Assembly: GCA_016720345.1 (NCBI GenBank)
Contig: JADKKV010000003.1
Coordinates: 1-64,000, forward strand
From: Thermomonas sp.
GTDB lineage: Bacteria > Pseudomonadota > Gammaproteobacteria > Xanthomonadales > Xanthomonadaceae
Direction of reading: 5' to 3'
DNA length: 64,000 bases
Shown in pieces: positions 37,499 through 47,209 of this stretch (the first letter of the stretch is position 1; each line of letters begins with the position of its first letter). The translations under genes and the position numbers were made by a program. The notes under the pieces were generated by a model, which did no database searches, had not been told where the DNA came from, and saw nothing but the letters and a program-made list of their open reading frames with translations.

Positions 37499-38459
37499 TC
37501 AGCGTGAGAGGTTGGCCAGGTGGATGGCCAGCGCGTCGAGCAAGGCATCCTTGTGCTCGAAATCGCGCGGGTAGTCCAGCAGGAAGGCCGGAACCTGGTT
37601 GGCGATGCGGCTGCACTGTGCGAGCTGCCGGGTGCTGGCCACGCGGTCGCCCAGGTCGAGGCGGAACGAGTGTCGGATCAGCGCGAGGCAGGCCTCGGCG
37701 GGGCGCAATGCGCGGATCAGCACGGTCTCGCCCGCTTCCCGCGGGTCGCCCAGCACATAGAGCGCGTCGACGCCGTGCCATGTGCCGGGGCTGGCCGCCA
37801 TTGGCACCCGTCGCTTCGCCGAATACCCCGCCACCGGTCCGGTGGCAGTGACCGCGGGCAGTGCAACCCCGAGGCTGTCCGGATACAGGCGCAGGCTTGG
37901 ATAGGTCGGTGCGACCCGCGGCATCCCCTGCGCGGCATCCAGCAGCACGCAATCGTCGGAGAGCACGCGATGCCCCCGCGCGCGTGCAGCAGGGCGGCTA
38001 GGGTGGATTTCCCGTAACCGCTCGGCGCCAGGAACAGGGCGACGCACCCGGCGATGGCCACCGCGCTTGCGTGGACGAGCAAATCGCCCCGCTGCGCCAG
38101 CAGGCGCGGTAATACCTGGTCGACCAACAGGTGTTCCAGCGTGGCCGGGTCCGCCAGGCCTGCATCAGCTGCCATCAGGCACCGCGCCTCGCCGGGCTCG
38201 AGCAGGAAATCGGCGATCCCGGGCGCGCGCAGCCAATAGGCAGGCCCGGCGTGCGCGAGCGAGAGGACGATCTCGCTACCGTCCCGCCAGTGGTGCGTCC
38301 AGTTGCTGTCGATGGCCGCCGAGGTCGGGTGCCAATCCAGGCGGAGTACCGGGGCTATGGTGTCGCAGGCAGCGGCTGCTGGCGCGGCCAGTGCCAGCGG
38401 CGAGTCCAGAACGAAAGGCCCGAACCAGTACCTGGCCGGGCCGCTGAACGCAGGTCCAC
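37499..38459 (-). CDS. HPr-kinase-like kinase of lasso module 3, frameshifted
   Basis: Likely GTG start at 38459, 25 bases after the precursor stop; a shift near 38432 leads to YWFGPFVLDSPLALAAPAAA. Then IVLSLAHAGPAYWLRAPGIA, DLLVHASAVAIAG, Walker A FLAPSGYGKSTLAALLHARG, another shift near 37985, and HRVLSDDCVLLDAAQGMPR. The C-terminal half ends IHLANLSR. About 320 residues, like the module 1 kinase. The module 3 precursor ends in Pro, so the phosphorylated residue, if any, would be an internal Ser/Thr. Confidence 0.75.
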
Positions 38460-38484
38460 GTGGTCTAGATTGCCGACGTTCGAT

Positions 38485-38685
38485 TCAGGGCCTGCAGCTA
38501 CTGAACGTGGTGTCGACCTGGCCAGTGCAGTTGCCCGGGTTTCCGTCCGTGTCTTCGGCACCGGGCGTGGAACCGGTCTCGGTCAGCAAGCGCACATCCC
38601 CGAGGCGGTTCAGCGACGGCGTGTTCCATGTCGCGCGATTGCCGGCCTGGACGGGCATCGCCGCGTGGTTCGGGTGGCTAGGCAT
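38485..38685 (-). CDS. Lasso peptide precursor A3 (cysteine-containing)
   Basis: A 66-residue protein lying between cyclase and kinase. Leader motif WNTPSLNRLGDVRLLT has Trp in place of Tyr in the Y-x2-P-x-L-x3-G...LT pattern. After LTE the core would be TGSTPGAEDTDGNPGNCT followed by GQVDTTFSSCRP, 30 residues with two Cys; a start at the next Gly is also possible. Glu or Asp at core positions 8 and 9 (7 and 8 if Gly1) are candidates for ring closure, and the Cys pair could make a disulfide. A ribosome-site-like AGAGG precedes the ATG. Confidence 0.75.
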   Translation of the reverse strand: MPSHPNHAAMPVQAGNRATWNTPSLNRLGDVRLLTETGSTPGAEDTDGNPGNCTGQVDTTFSSCRP

Positions 38686-38716
38686 GGGAGATGGCCTCTG
38701 CGGTTGTGTGCTTTCG

Positions 38717-38743
38717 ACTCTATCAAGAATCGCCGCCGGTCAA
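38717..38743 (-). promoter_or_regulatory. Weak candidate promoter of precursor A3
   Basis: On the - strand TTGACC (38743-38738) and TAGAGT (38722-38717) are separated by 15 bases, shorter than ideal, in the AT-richer gap between the cyclase stop and the precursor start. By analogy with the two module 1 precursors a dedicated promoter is expected here. Confidence 0.35.
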
Positions 38744-38754
38744 ATGTCCTGGCG

Positions 38755-40653
38755 CTACACGGGGAGCCCCCCCGTGGCGCGCTCATGCAACCAGCAGTGG
38801 AGGCGGATGGCACGCAACATGGCTTCGCTGACGTGTGCGGGATGTGAATGCTCCGGGCCGGCCATGTCTGGCCGCCGCATCCAGGGTTCCGGGCCCGGCG
38901 GGTTTGGCAAAAGGCCGGCCTTGCGGGCATGTTCAAAGGTTGCGTGGGCGAAGCGCCGCCCCAGGTGGCTCTTGTCCTGGCGCCAGGCCACTGACGGCGG
39001 CAGCAGGCCCGACATCGCCTGCCTCAGCACCCATTTGCGATGGCCGTCCCTGGTCCGCAGCGCCAGTGGCATCCATGCCTGGAACTCGACCAGGTCGCGG
39101 TCCGCGTAGGGTGGGCGGGGCTCCACCCCGAACAGCGATGCCACCCGGTTGTACCGCTCCAGCGCAGCGGTGATGAAAGGGGCAGTGATGCTGCTCAACG
39201 CCTCGTCCGTGGGGTGCCACTGGTGGCTGCCGCCGATCGTCCGCCGGTAGCGCCGGTAGCGCGGCCAGAATCCGGTTGCCCTTGCATGGTCGCGGTCCAG
39301 CAGGCTTTCCCGCAGCAGGGCGCGATAGCTGCGCGTGTCAGCGACGAAGTCGCGGATGGCGTGCACCGACCCGGGGGCGAGGGTGCCGGCCATGGTCCAC
39401 AGCGCATGCAGGCGCGGATGATTCTTGCCGGGCAAGGTCCACTGGGTCACGGCCGCCTGCCAGGCCTCTCCCCAGCGACCTTGGCGCGCCAGGTGTTTCG
39501 CGTACTCGCCGGTCACGTACAGGTTGTCCGCGGGCACGCCGTCCATCAGGCTGGCGCCGCCGCCTGAGGCGGCGGCCCGATAGAGCGTGGCAGCCAGGTT
39601 CAAGGTGCCGTCGAAGGGTTCTTCGCACAGCTGCCACCACGCCTGCTCGGCGCTTGGCGCGGCGGCGAACGCGGTCAGGTCGACCGCGGTGGGGGCGCAG
39701 CGCACCCCGGCGATCACCGTACGGATGCTGCGCGTCTCGGCGCAGTGCGAATCGCTGGAATCGATCGCCGAATACACCGGGAATGCGGGCAAGCCCCGTG
39801 CCCCGCAGGCCGCGGCGGCGAGTACCACCACCGACGAGGAATCCAGCCCTCCGCTCAGCATGGAGCCGACCGGGCGATGGCTGCGCAAGCGACGCCGCAC
39901 CGCGCGATCCAGTTGCTCGCGTTGCGCTTCGATCCAGTCCGCCTCGTGCGTCGGGAGCCAACCTGGCCGGTCATGCAGCGGTTGCCAGTAGCGGCTGATC
40001 GTCAGCCGTCCACCAGCGACCCGCAACCAATGCGCCGGCGGCAGCCTCGACACCGACCGGTAGAACGTGGCGGTGGCATCGACGCCTTCGGTTTCGCCGA
40101 ACAGGGCATCGGCGACGCGGGCCTGGTCGAGGTCGTTTGGCACGTTGCCTTGTGCGACCACCGTCTTCGCGCTTGAGGCGAATACGAACAGTCGGTCGGG
40201 TTGGAGGTGGTACGCGAATGGCCGCACGCCCATCGGATCGCGCGCGCAGAACAAGGCCTGCTTGCGCGGATCCCAGATCGCGAACGCGAAGTCTCCGCGA
40301 AGGCGATCGGCGCAACCTTCTCCCCAGCGCTGCCACGCCGCGTGCAACAGCGCAGCGTCGCCCACCTGGTCGGCAGGCAGGTCGATGGCAAGTGCATGCA
40401 GCAGTTGCGGCCGGTTGTCGAGGCGGCTATCCGAGACGACGACGCAACCGGACCCGGGGTGACGCCAGGGTTGTGTTTCCGCCAGCGACTCCGGCGTGGT
40501 GGCCAGGAGTGCCTGGCCCAGCGCCGCGTTGGCGCCGACCCAAGTTTGCCGCCGGTCGGGTCCGCGCCGTCGCATCGTCGCCAGCATGGCGTCGATCCGG
40601 GCCGGGTCGACGGGGGCCGCATCGAGCTGGATGAAGCCGGCGATTCCGCTCAT
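38755..40653 (-). CDS. Lasso peptide cyclase of module 3 (protein C)
   Basis: An intact 632-residue asparagine-synthetase homologue. It starts MSGIAGFIQ, again without Cys2, then MRRRGPDRRQTWV, CVVVSDSRLDNRPQLLHAL and DFAFAIWDPRKQALFCARDP. ATP site: SMLSGGLDSSSVVVLAAAA. The C-terminal domain has VEPRPPYADRDLVEFQAW and WRQDKSHLGRRFAH. It should activate the ring Glu/Asp of precursor A3 and close the macrolactam. The start overlaps the B2 stop by four bases (ATGA). Confidence 0.9.
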   Translation of the reverse strand: MSGIAGFIQLDAAPVDPARIDAMLATMRRRGPDRRQTWVGANAALGQALLATTPESLAETQPWRHPGSGCVVVSDSRLDNRPQLLHALAIDLPADQVGDAALLHAAWQRWGEGCADRLRGDFAFAIWDPRKQALFCARDPMGVRPFAYHLQPDRLFVFASSAKTVVAQGNVPNDLDQARVADALFGETEGVDATATFYRSVSRLPPAHWLRVAGGRLTISRYWQPLHDRPGWLPTHEADWIEAQREQLDRAVRRRLRSHRPVGSMLSGGLDSSSVVVLAAAACGARGLPAFPVYSAIDSSDSHCAETRSIRTVIAGVRCAPTAVDLTAFAAAPSAEQAWWQLCEEPFDGTLNLAATLYRAAASGGGASLMDGVPADNLYVTGEYAKHLARQGRWGEAWQAAVTQWTLPGKNHPRLHALWTMAGTLAPGSVHAIRDFVADTRSYRALLRESLLDRDHARATGFWPRYRRYRRTIGGSHQWHPTDEALSSITAPFITAALERYNRVASLFGVEPRPPYADRDLVEFQAWMPLALRTRDGHRKWVLRQAMSGLLPPSVAWRQDKSHLGRRFAHATFEHARKAGLLPNPPGPEPWMRRPDMAGPEHSHPAHVSEAMLRAIRLHCWLHERATGGLPV

Positions 40654-41132
40654 TGATCCGCGGTATCGGCCAGGCGGGTGGCAGTGTTCGCACTGGCCTT
40701 CGCCACTTCTTCAAGCGCGCGGTGGCGAAGGCGCGGATGGGCCAGTGCAACGCCGTCCAGTTCAACCCACGCGTGCATGTCCGCCGCGCGACCCGGCAGG
40801 CGGTCGACGCCGAGCTTGAGCTCCGGTCGCAAGCCACGGCGGCGCAGCAGTCCATGCACGGCAAGTGCCTGGCGCAGGCAAGTGGTCACCAGAACGCCGC
40901 GGCGCCCGGCGATGCGGGCCAGTCGCGCCAGGCGATCGGCCGCTGCCAAGTCTGCGGCGGAGGCCTCGCGCGGTGCCGGATGTTTGCTCAACGCCTCCAC
41001 GTGGCCGCGGGTCTTGCCGTACCCAAGGACGCGCAGGGACAGCGACAGGACTGGCTGCGTCGCCATCAGCACGAGGAGTAGGCCGCGTTCCGCCCACGGC
41101 AACTGCCACCATTGGCGCAGGCGTCCCAACAC
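40650..41132 (-). CDS. Lasso leader peptidase (B2) of module 3
   Basis: A 160-residue protein with an N-terminal hydrophobic stretch (GLLLVLMATQPVLSLSLRVL). The catalytic Cys is in VLVTTCLRQALAVHGLL and the His in AADMHAWVELDGVAL, matching transglutaminase-like lasso B2 proteases. Length and spacing (about 50 residues from Cys to His) are those of stand-alone B2. It starts two bases after the B1 stop. Confidence 0.88.
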   Translation of the reverse strand: MLGRLRQWWQLPWAERGLLLVLMATQPVLSLSLRVLGYGKTRGHVEALSKHPAPREASAADLAAADRLARLARIAGRRGVLVTTCLRQALAVHGLLRRRGLRPELKLGVDRLPGRAADMHAWVELDGVALAHPRLRHRALEEVAKASANTATRLADTADQ

Positions 41133-41134
41133 TG

Positions 41135-41428
41135 CTACCGCACCTGCACCAGGCCGGCGTCCGCCAAGGCCTGCGCCAGCGCGAGCAATTCCTCGCCGAT
41201 CCGCTGCGGCGCTGCGTCGTAGGTGTCGGCCAGCACCGCCTGGATGTGGGCCAGGTCGTCGTTGCCGTCCAGCAGATGCCAGATCCTGGTGCCAACCGGA
41301 TCGAGCCCGAAATACTGTTCGCTGGCGAGGTCCAGGAGCACGGCTTCGCCGCCGACTTCCTGGTACAGCACGTCATCCGCGCGTTGCAGGATCGAGGCGA
41401 GGGTGACTGAAACCGGGCTTGAGGTCAT
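41135..41428 (-). CDS. PqqD-like precursor-recognition protein (B1) of module 3
   Basis: A 97-residue RRE protein: DDVLYQEVGGEAVLLDLASE (strands), YFGLDPVGTRIWHLLDG and a helical tail ending ALADAGLVQVR. First gene of the - strand operon B1-B2-C-A3-kinase-methyltransferase. Only 37 bases separate it from the divergent exporter gene, so both promoters must lie in or beside that gap. Confidence 0.88.
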   Translation of the reverse strand: MTSSPVSVTLASILQRADDVLYQEVGGEAVLLDLASEQYFGLDPVGTRIWHLLDGNDDLAHIQAVLADTYDAAPQRIGEELLALAQALADAGLVQVR

Positions 41429-41465
41429 GCTGGCAGCAGGTCGCGGGCGGGGGAATCACAGGGTA

Positions 41466-43185
41466 ATGGCAGGACGTGAACCAGGGGAGAGTCTACGGGC
41501 CGCCGCGGAGGTGCGGGCACTCGTGGCGGGCCTGTTGCGGCCACACGTGGCAGTGCTGGCGCTGGCATTGGTCCTGATGCTCGTGCAGAGCACCGCGACC
41601 CTTTCCCAACCCTGGCTGGGCGGCGTACTGACCGATCGCTTGTTGCTTGGCGCGGGTTCGGGGCCGCTGCTGTGGGTCCTGTTCGGACTGATCGTGGCCC
41701 AGCAGGCCATCGGCTACCTGGTCTCGATCCAGCTGCAGGCGGTGTCCGGGCGGCTGGTGGCCGATGCAGGCAGCCATGTGTATGCGCACTTGCAGTCGTT
41801 GCCGCTGGCCTGGCACCATGCGCGCCAGCGCGGCGACGTGCTGGCGCTGCTGACCGGGGACGTCTATCGGCTGGGCACCTACGTGACCGGCACCCTGGTG
41901 CCGCTGGTGCCGCTGCTGTTCACCTTCGTCGGTGCGTTGCTGATGATGCTGCGGATGGCCCCGGCGATCGCCATCGCCATCGGCGTGCTGATGCCGCTGC
42001 TGTTCGTGCTGCTCAAGCTGGTCGGGCGGCGGCTGCGCCCGCTTTCGCATGAGGCGATGCAGGCGTGGGCGGACCAGGCCTCGATGGCGGAGCAGAACCT
42101 GTCGATGCTGCCGGTCATCAAGGCCTTCGCCACCGATCCGGTGGAGGCGCGGCGCTATGCCGGGCAGGTGGAGGCGGTGCGCGACATCGACCTGCGCCGC
42201 GCGCGGCTGGAAGGGGCGATCGCGCCGGTGGTGCACGTGCTGGGGGCCGGCGCGGTGCTGCTGTTGCTGGGCCTGGCCGGCCGCCACGTGGCGAGCGCGG
42301 AATTGCGGGTCGGCGAGCTGGTCAGCCTGCTGCTGTATGGGCTGGTGCTGGTGAACCCGGTCAGCCAGCTGGCGCATCGTGTACGGCAGCACCCAGTCCG
42401 CGCGCGGCACCGTGCAGCGGATGCTGGCGGCGCTGGGCGCGGCGCCCGAGGTCGACACTGGTGCCCGCGCGTTCGCCGGGGTGCGTGGCGAGGTTTCGTT
42501 CGAGGGCGTCGATTTCGCCTATCCCGGGCGGCCGCCGCTGCTGCAGGCCTTCGACCTGCGCATCGCCGCCGGCGAGACGGTGGCCATCACCGGGCCCAAT
42601 GGCGCCGGCAAGAGCACCCTGGTCCACCTGCTGCTGCGGTTGCTGGAGCCGGGCGTGGGCCGGGTGTGCATCGACGGCATCGACGTGCGCGAGTTCCGGC
42701 TGGCGGCGCTGCGCGAGGGCGTGGGCCTCGTCTCGCAGCAGGTGTTGCTGTTCAACGCCAGCGTGGCCGACAACATCGCCTACGGCCGCAGCGATGCCAC
42801 CCCGGCGCAGATCGAGGCAGCGGCGCGCGCCGCGCGTGCGCACGCGTTCGTGGCGGCGCTGCCGCAGGGCTACGACACGGTGGTTGGCGACCAGGGCGTG
42901 CGGCTGTCGGGTGGGCAGAAGCAGCGCATCGCCCTGGCCCGCGCGCTGCTGAAGGATCCGGCGATCCTGGTCCTCGACGAAGCCACCGCGATGTTCGACC
43001 CGGACGGCGAGGCCGAATTCATCGCCGAATGCCACGATGTGCTGAAGCAGCGCACGGTCATCCTGATCACCCATCGCCCGGCCAGCCTGGCGCTGGCAGA
43101 CCGGATCCTGCGGCTGGATGGCGGTTCGCTCACGGATGTGAATAATTCCCTGATCCAGAACGACCCCTCGCATCCTGAGCCGTAG
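41466..43185 (+). CDS. ABC exporter of lasso module 3, one frameshift
   Basis: About 573 residues: six-helix permease (e.g. VAVLALALVLMLVQSTATLS, LVPLVPLLFTFVGALLMML) and a nucleotide-binding domain with Walker A AITGPNGAGKSTLVHLL, signature VRLSGGQKQRIALARALL and Walker B AILVLDEATAMFDPDG. An extra C near 42378 breaks the frame (read QLAIVYGSTQSARGTVQRM). No peptidase domain. Divergent from B1. Should export the module 3 peptide. Confidence 0.87.
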
Positions 43186-43218
43186 AATGCCAACGCCGGA
43201 AGTGTTGCGGTGCAACGA

Positions 43219-44295
43219 ATGGATGCGAGCTTGATCGAGGGTCTTCATTTCGCCGGGGCGGGGTTGGCGTTCGTGCTGACTTCGCTCGCGCTGGTATTGC
43301 TGCAGCCGGTGGCGGCACGGCTGAACCTGCTGGACCACCCGAACGACAGCCGCAAGGACCACGCGCACCCCACGCCGGTCACTGGCGGCATCGCCATCCT
43401 GATCGGGTGCGTGGTCGCGTTCTTCGGCATGCAGACCAACGGTCCCAGCGTGCAGGCGTTCGGCCGCGCCGCGGTACTGCTGGTGGCGGTGGGCGTGTAC
43501 GACTACCTCCATGACCTGCGCTGGTACTGGCGGATCCTGGCGCAGGTGTTGGCGGCGCTGCTGATGATCTACTGGGGCGGGGTGCGGGTGGAGCAGCTTG
43601 GCCCCGCGTTCGGCCTGGGCGAGCTGTCGCTGGGCTGGCTGGCGGTGCCGTTCACGGTGTTCGCCACCGTTGGCCTGATCAATGCGATGAACATGATCGA
43701 TGGCGCCGATGGGCTGGCCGGTTCACTGGGCCTGGCCGCGCTGGCGATGCTGGCCGCGGCCGCGCTCTATGCCGGCAACGCCGGGCTGGCCAGCCGGCTC
43801 TCGGTGTTGTGCGGCGCGCTGGCCGCGTTCCTGGCCTGGAACGTGCGCCTGCCGTGGCGGCCGCGGGCAAAGGGTATTCCCTGGGCAACGCCGGCAGCGC
43901 GCTGCTGGGGCTGGTGATCGCCTGGGTGGCGTTCCGCCTGACCCAGAACCCCGGGCACCCGGTCAACCCGGTGCTGGCGCTGTGGCTGCTGCCGATCCCG
44001 GTGATGGACTGCCTGGTCCTGATCGTGCGCCGCCTGCAGCAGGGGCGCTCGCCGTTCTCCGCCGGCCGCGACCACATCCACCATGTCATGCAGGACGCCG
44101 GCTTCGGCCCCACCCGCGCGGCGATGGTGCTGACCGCGGTCTCGCTTGCGTGCGGCCTGCTGGTGGCGCAGGCGATGCGCCGGACGTCCCGCACCCCGTG
44201 CTGCTGGCCGCCTACCTGCTGCTGTGCGTCGGCTGGTACCTGCTGACCCGCAAGCGCGAACGCGCAGTGGCGCTGTTCCGGCGGCTGCGCGGGGG
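43219..44295 (+). CDS. Polyprenyl-phosphate N-acetylhexosamine-1-phosphate transferase (WecA/TagO type), frameshifted
   Basis: Polytopic enzyme of the MraY/WecA family, which loads a HexNAc phosphate onto undecaprenyl phosphate. ATG 43219 is chosen over the in-frame upstream GTG. Motifs: NLLDHPNDSRKDHAHPTPVT, GLINAMNMIDGADGLAGSLG (catalytic Asp region) and the cytoplasmic His motif SAGRDHIHHVMQDAGF. Frame shifts near 43870 and 44180; the end (LLTRKRERAVALFRRLRG) runs into a G-rich stretch at 44290, where the stop seems lost. TAGAAT just after the exporter stop may be its -10. Confidence 0.8.
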
Positions 44296-44327
44296 TGGGG
44301 GGGGATGGGGGTGGCGCGACTGGCGAC

Positions 44328-44354
44328 GTGATTGCGGCCATGGGCCGCTCCTGC
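44328..44354 (+). repeat. Palindromic intergenic repeat (REP-like), single unit
   Basis: GTGATTGCGGCCATGGGCCG followed by CTCCTGC. It is one arm of the repeat family seen at 46038, 49218, 53183 and 57440 and sits just past the stop of the - strand gene at 44357, next to a G-rich stretch. Confidence 0.7.
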
Positions 44355-44356
44355 GG

Positions 44357-45206
44357 CTATTCCAGCTGGTCCCTGGCATGCGCCGCGTCCAGCGCTTCCA
44401 TCGCATCCAGCGGCTTGCACTTGGCGGCCTTCTCGAAGGCCGCGGCGGCGGCGTCTTCGTTGCGGTTCTCGTCGAGCAGCAACAGCACGTTGGCGTGTTC
44501 GATGTGGGCGATGGGGAGGCGGGGTGAGTTTCACCGCTTCCTTGATGTGCTTCTCGGCTTCGCTGGCCTTGGCGCCGTAGGTCAGGCCGCCGATCATCGC
44601 GCCGATCTTGTTGATGATCTCGGCGTGGTACAGGGCCAGCGCGGTGTGCGCCTCGGCGTGCTTCGGCTCGCGCTGGAGGGTGGCGTCCAGCGACACCCGG
44701 ACCTTCCCGGCGATCCCCATCTTCAGCGCCTTGGCGATCGACAGGCCCGGGCTGTAGCGGCCCAGCGCGAACGCGTGGCGGTAGTGGCTGTTGGCGTCGT
44801 CGGGCAGGGCCTTGATCGCGGCTTCGGCCAGCATCGCGGCGTGCTCGTAGCGCTTGAGCTGTTCGGCCTCGTCATCGACCAGGTAGGTGGCGTGGATGCC
44901 GAGCGCCTTGACCGCGACCGAGGCACCGACCGCGCCGAGCTTCTCGCCGGCATCGAATGCGGCCTTGAAGTCGCCGCGGTGGAACGCGCGCCAGGCGTCC
45001 TGCAGGGCCTCGGCCAGCGCATCGGCATCCAGCTTGGGCGCGGCCTTGCCGGCGGCCTTCAGCAGCGCGGCGGCGCGCTTGGCGTCGGGGAACGGCTCGC
45101 AGTCGCCGGCGTGCAGCTTCGGCCACGCCTTCTTGAGCGCATCGCCGGCATAGGCGAATCCCTTGGCGTCGTGCGGAAAGGCGGCCCAACCGGACTTGCT
45201 TGCCAT
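44357..45206 (-). CDS. TPR-like helical repeat protein, one frameshift
   Basis: ATG 45206 gives ASKSGWAAFPHDAKGFAYAG, with helical Ala-rich repeats after it (ALAEALQDAWRAFHRGDFKA, YEHAAMLAEAAIKALPDDAN, KHAEAHTALALYHAEIINKI), about 34-residue spacing typical of TPR. One indel near 44525; the repaired end is IEHANVLLLLDENRNEDAAA to RDQLE at 44357. Around 282 residues, no signal peptide seen. Probably cytoplasmic protein-protein scaffold; function unknown. Confidence 0.65.
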
Positions 45207-45347
45207 GCGATTGCCCCTGCGTCGAATTGAACGCGCAGCATCCCGCCGCGCGCGCGCGCTGGCAAGGGGGCGGCTAGTGTGATTGCTCGACGCCGGCGGC
45301 CCAGGCTATGCGCATCGGACACCCCACGTCCCATCACGGAGCCTTCC

Positions 45348-45767
45348 ATGGCCGCACTCAAGAACAAGGCAACCCGCAAGACCCGCGCCGCCACCCTCGA
45401 GCCGACCCCGCGCCACCTGTGGCTGGCCGCGCTCGGCGTGCTGGTCGCCGGCCGCCGCGAATCGCTGGCCGCGGCCAAGCGCGCCGCCACCCGCGTGGAG
45501 AACACCATCGCCGATGCGCGCTACGCCCTGCGCCGCGCCGAAGCGGACCTGCGTGCCGGCGTCGACGGCGTGCGCAGCCAGGTCGAACCGCGGGTGCAGA
45601 AGCTCAGCGGCGATGTCGAAGCCCGCCTGGCCCCGATCATCGCCAAGCTGGGCCTGAAGCCCAAGACCACCCGCAAGGCCCGCAAGCCGCGCAAGACCGC
45701 AACCAAGGCCGTGCGCCGCACCACCCGTACGCCCGCGACCCGCGCGGCGAAGAAGGCCGCTGGCTGA
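45348..45767 (+). CDS. Small phasin-like/PhaF-type basic protein
   Basis: A 139-residue intact protein. First half: helical, PTPRHLWLAALGVLVAGRRE and RVENTIADARYALRRAEADL; second half: Lys/Ala/Pro-rich tail (KPKTTRKARKPRKTATKAVR) like the histone-H1-like tail of PhaF phasins. May coat polyhydroxyalkanoate granules or bind DNA. A clear terminator follows. Another phasin gene is at 50472-51042. Confidence 0.6.
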   Translation: MAALKNKATRKTRAATLEPTPRHLWLAALGVLVAGRRESLAAAKRAATRVENTIADARYALRRAEADLRAGVDGVRSQVEPRVQKLSGDVEARLAPIIAKLGLKPKTTRKARKPRKTATKAVRRTTRTPATRAAKKAAG

Positions 45768-45794
45768 GTCCCACCGTCTCCTGTCGGTACCGGC

Positions 45795-45825
45795 AACGCC
45801 CCGCGCATGCGGGGCGTTGTTTTTT
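45795..45825 (+). terminator. Rho-independent terminator of the phasin-like gene
   Basis: AACGCCCCGC (45795-45804) pairs perfectly with GCGGGGCGTT (45809-45818) around GCAT, followed by G and six T. Confidence 0.92.
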
Positions 45826-45838
45826 GGGGCGTCCCTGT

Positions 45839-46101
<263 letters not shown>

Positions 46102-46168
46102 GGGGCGATGGGTAGCGCGCCACCGTCGCGGGGCGCGGGCGCGGCCGGGCCCCATAACGCAGGGATCG

Positions 46169-46796
46169 TCAGTCCAGGTACGCGCGGGTCAGGGTGTTGA
46201 GGTGCAGGCGTTCGGCGTCGCGCAGGAACGGGGCGATCAGCATCATGACCTGCACGATGCCGTCGCGGATGGAGGCGCGTTCGTCCTTGTCGCCGCGGGC
46301 CGCGGCGTAGTTCATCCAGAAGGTGGCGATGACCAGAGGATGTTGGTGGAGGCGGCGTCCACCTCGTCGGCGGAGGCACGCATGATGCCGGCTTGACCAG
46401 GCCGCGCATGACCTGGTGGGCCTGTTCGTCGGCGCGCTTGAGGATGCGCGCGAAGCGCAGGCGCAGGCGGCGGTTGCGGCTGAGGATGTCGACCAGGTCG
46501 CGGTACAGGAAGCGGTAGTCCCAGATGCACTCGAACACCAGGTGCAGTTGCAGCCAGACGTCCTCCAGGCCGGGCAGGCGGCCGCTGGGGGCGCTGAGGG
46601 CGGCATCCATGCGCTGTTCGTAGACCGCGAACAGCTGCTCGATGATGTCGTCCTTGTTGCGGAAGTGGTAGTACAGGTTGCCGGGGCTGATCTCGAGCTC
46701 GTCGGCGATGTGGTTGGTGGTGACGTTCGGCTCGCCCTGGCTGTTGAACATCGCGAGCGACGCATCGAGGATGCGCTGGCGGGTCTGCCTGGCCAT
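46169..46796 (-). CDS. TetR-family transcriptional regulator, frameshifted
   Basis: About 208 residues. The N-terminal helix-turn-helix is typical of TetR: TRQRILDASLAMFNSQGEPN, VTTNHIADELEISPGNLYYH, FRNKDDIIEQLFAVYEQRMD. The ligand domain (LFECIWDYRFLYRDLVDILS) breaks between 46395 and 46335 and resumes as VIATFWMNYAAARGDKDERA to TLTRAYLD. It lies 13 bases after an acyl-CoA-binding-protein gene and close to the divergent fatty acyl-CoA reductase, so an acyl-CoA ligand and control of these genes are plausible (inference). Confidence 0.8.
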
Positions 46797-46809
46797 CGGT
46801 CGTGCGGGC

Positions 46810-47067
46810 CTATGCGGTCAGCTTCTTGACCAGGTCGACGTATTTCTGCATCGCGTCGTCCTGGCTGGTGCCGGCCAGCTTGGCCCAGGCGTCGTACTTG
46901 GCGGTGCCGACGAAGTCGAAGAAGCCCGGCTTGGGGCCGCTGACGTCGCCTTCGGCACCCTGCTTGTAGAGCGCGTACAGGCGCAGCAGGGTGTCGTTGT
47001 CGGGGCGCTCGGCCAGTGCGTGGACGTCCTTGGCGGCCTGCTCGAAGCGGGATTTGAGGTCGGACAT
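46810..47067 (-). CDS. Acyl-CoA-binding protein
   Basis: An 85-residue ACBP: SDLKSRFEQAAKDVHALAER, LLRLYALYKQGAEGDVSG (the YxLYKQ acyl-CoA site), KPGFFDFVGTAKYDAWAKLA and DDAMQKYVDLVKKL. It binds and carries long-chain acyl-CoA in the cytoplasm. Start set at ATG 47067 with GGAGAA-like sequence upstream; the longer frame upstream has no ACBP homology. Transcribed with the TetR gene and divergent from a fatty acyl-CoA reductase. Confidence 0.9.
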   Translation of the reverse strand: MSDLKSRFEQAAKDVHALAERPDNDTLLRLYALYKQGAEGDVSGPKPGFFDFVGTAKYDAWAKLAGTSQDDAMQKYVDLVKKLTA

Positions 47068-47209
47068 GGCGGTTCTCCCAGTGAGGCCGGCATCAGAGCA
47101 TGCGCCCCGGGAGGGGTCAATACGCAGGGGAATTGTCGGCGGCGCGCGGGTCTGGCAACGTAGCGCCATGCAGGCGCGTTTCGCGCCGGCGACTTCGGAG
47201 GACGTGCGC

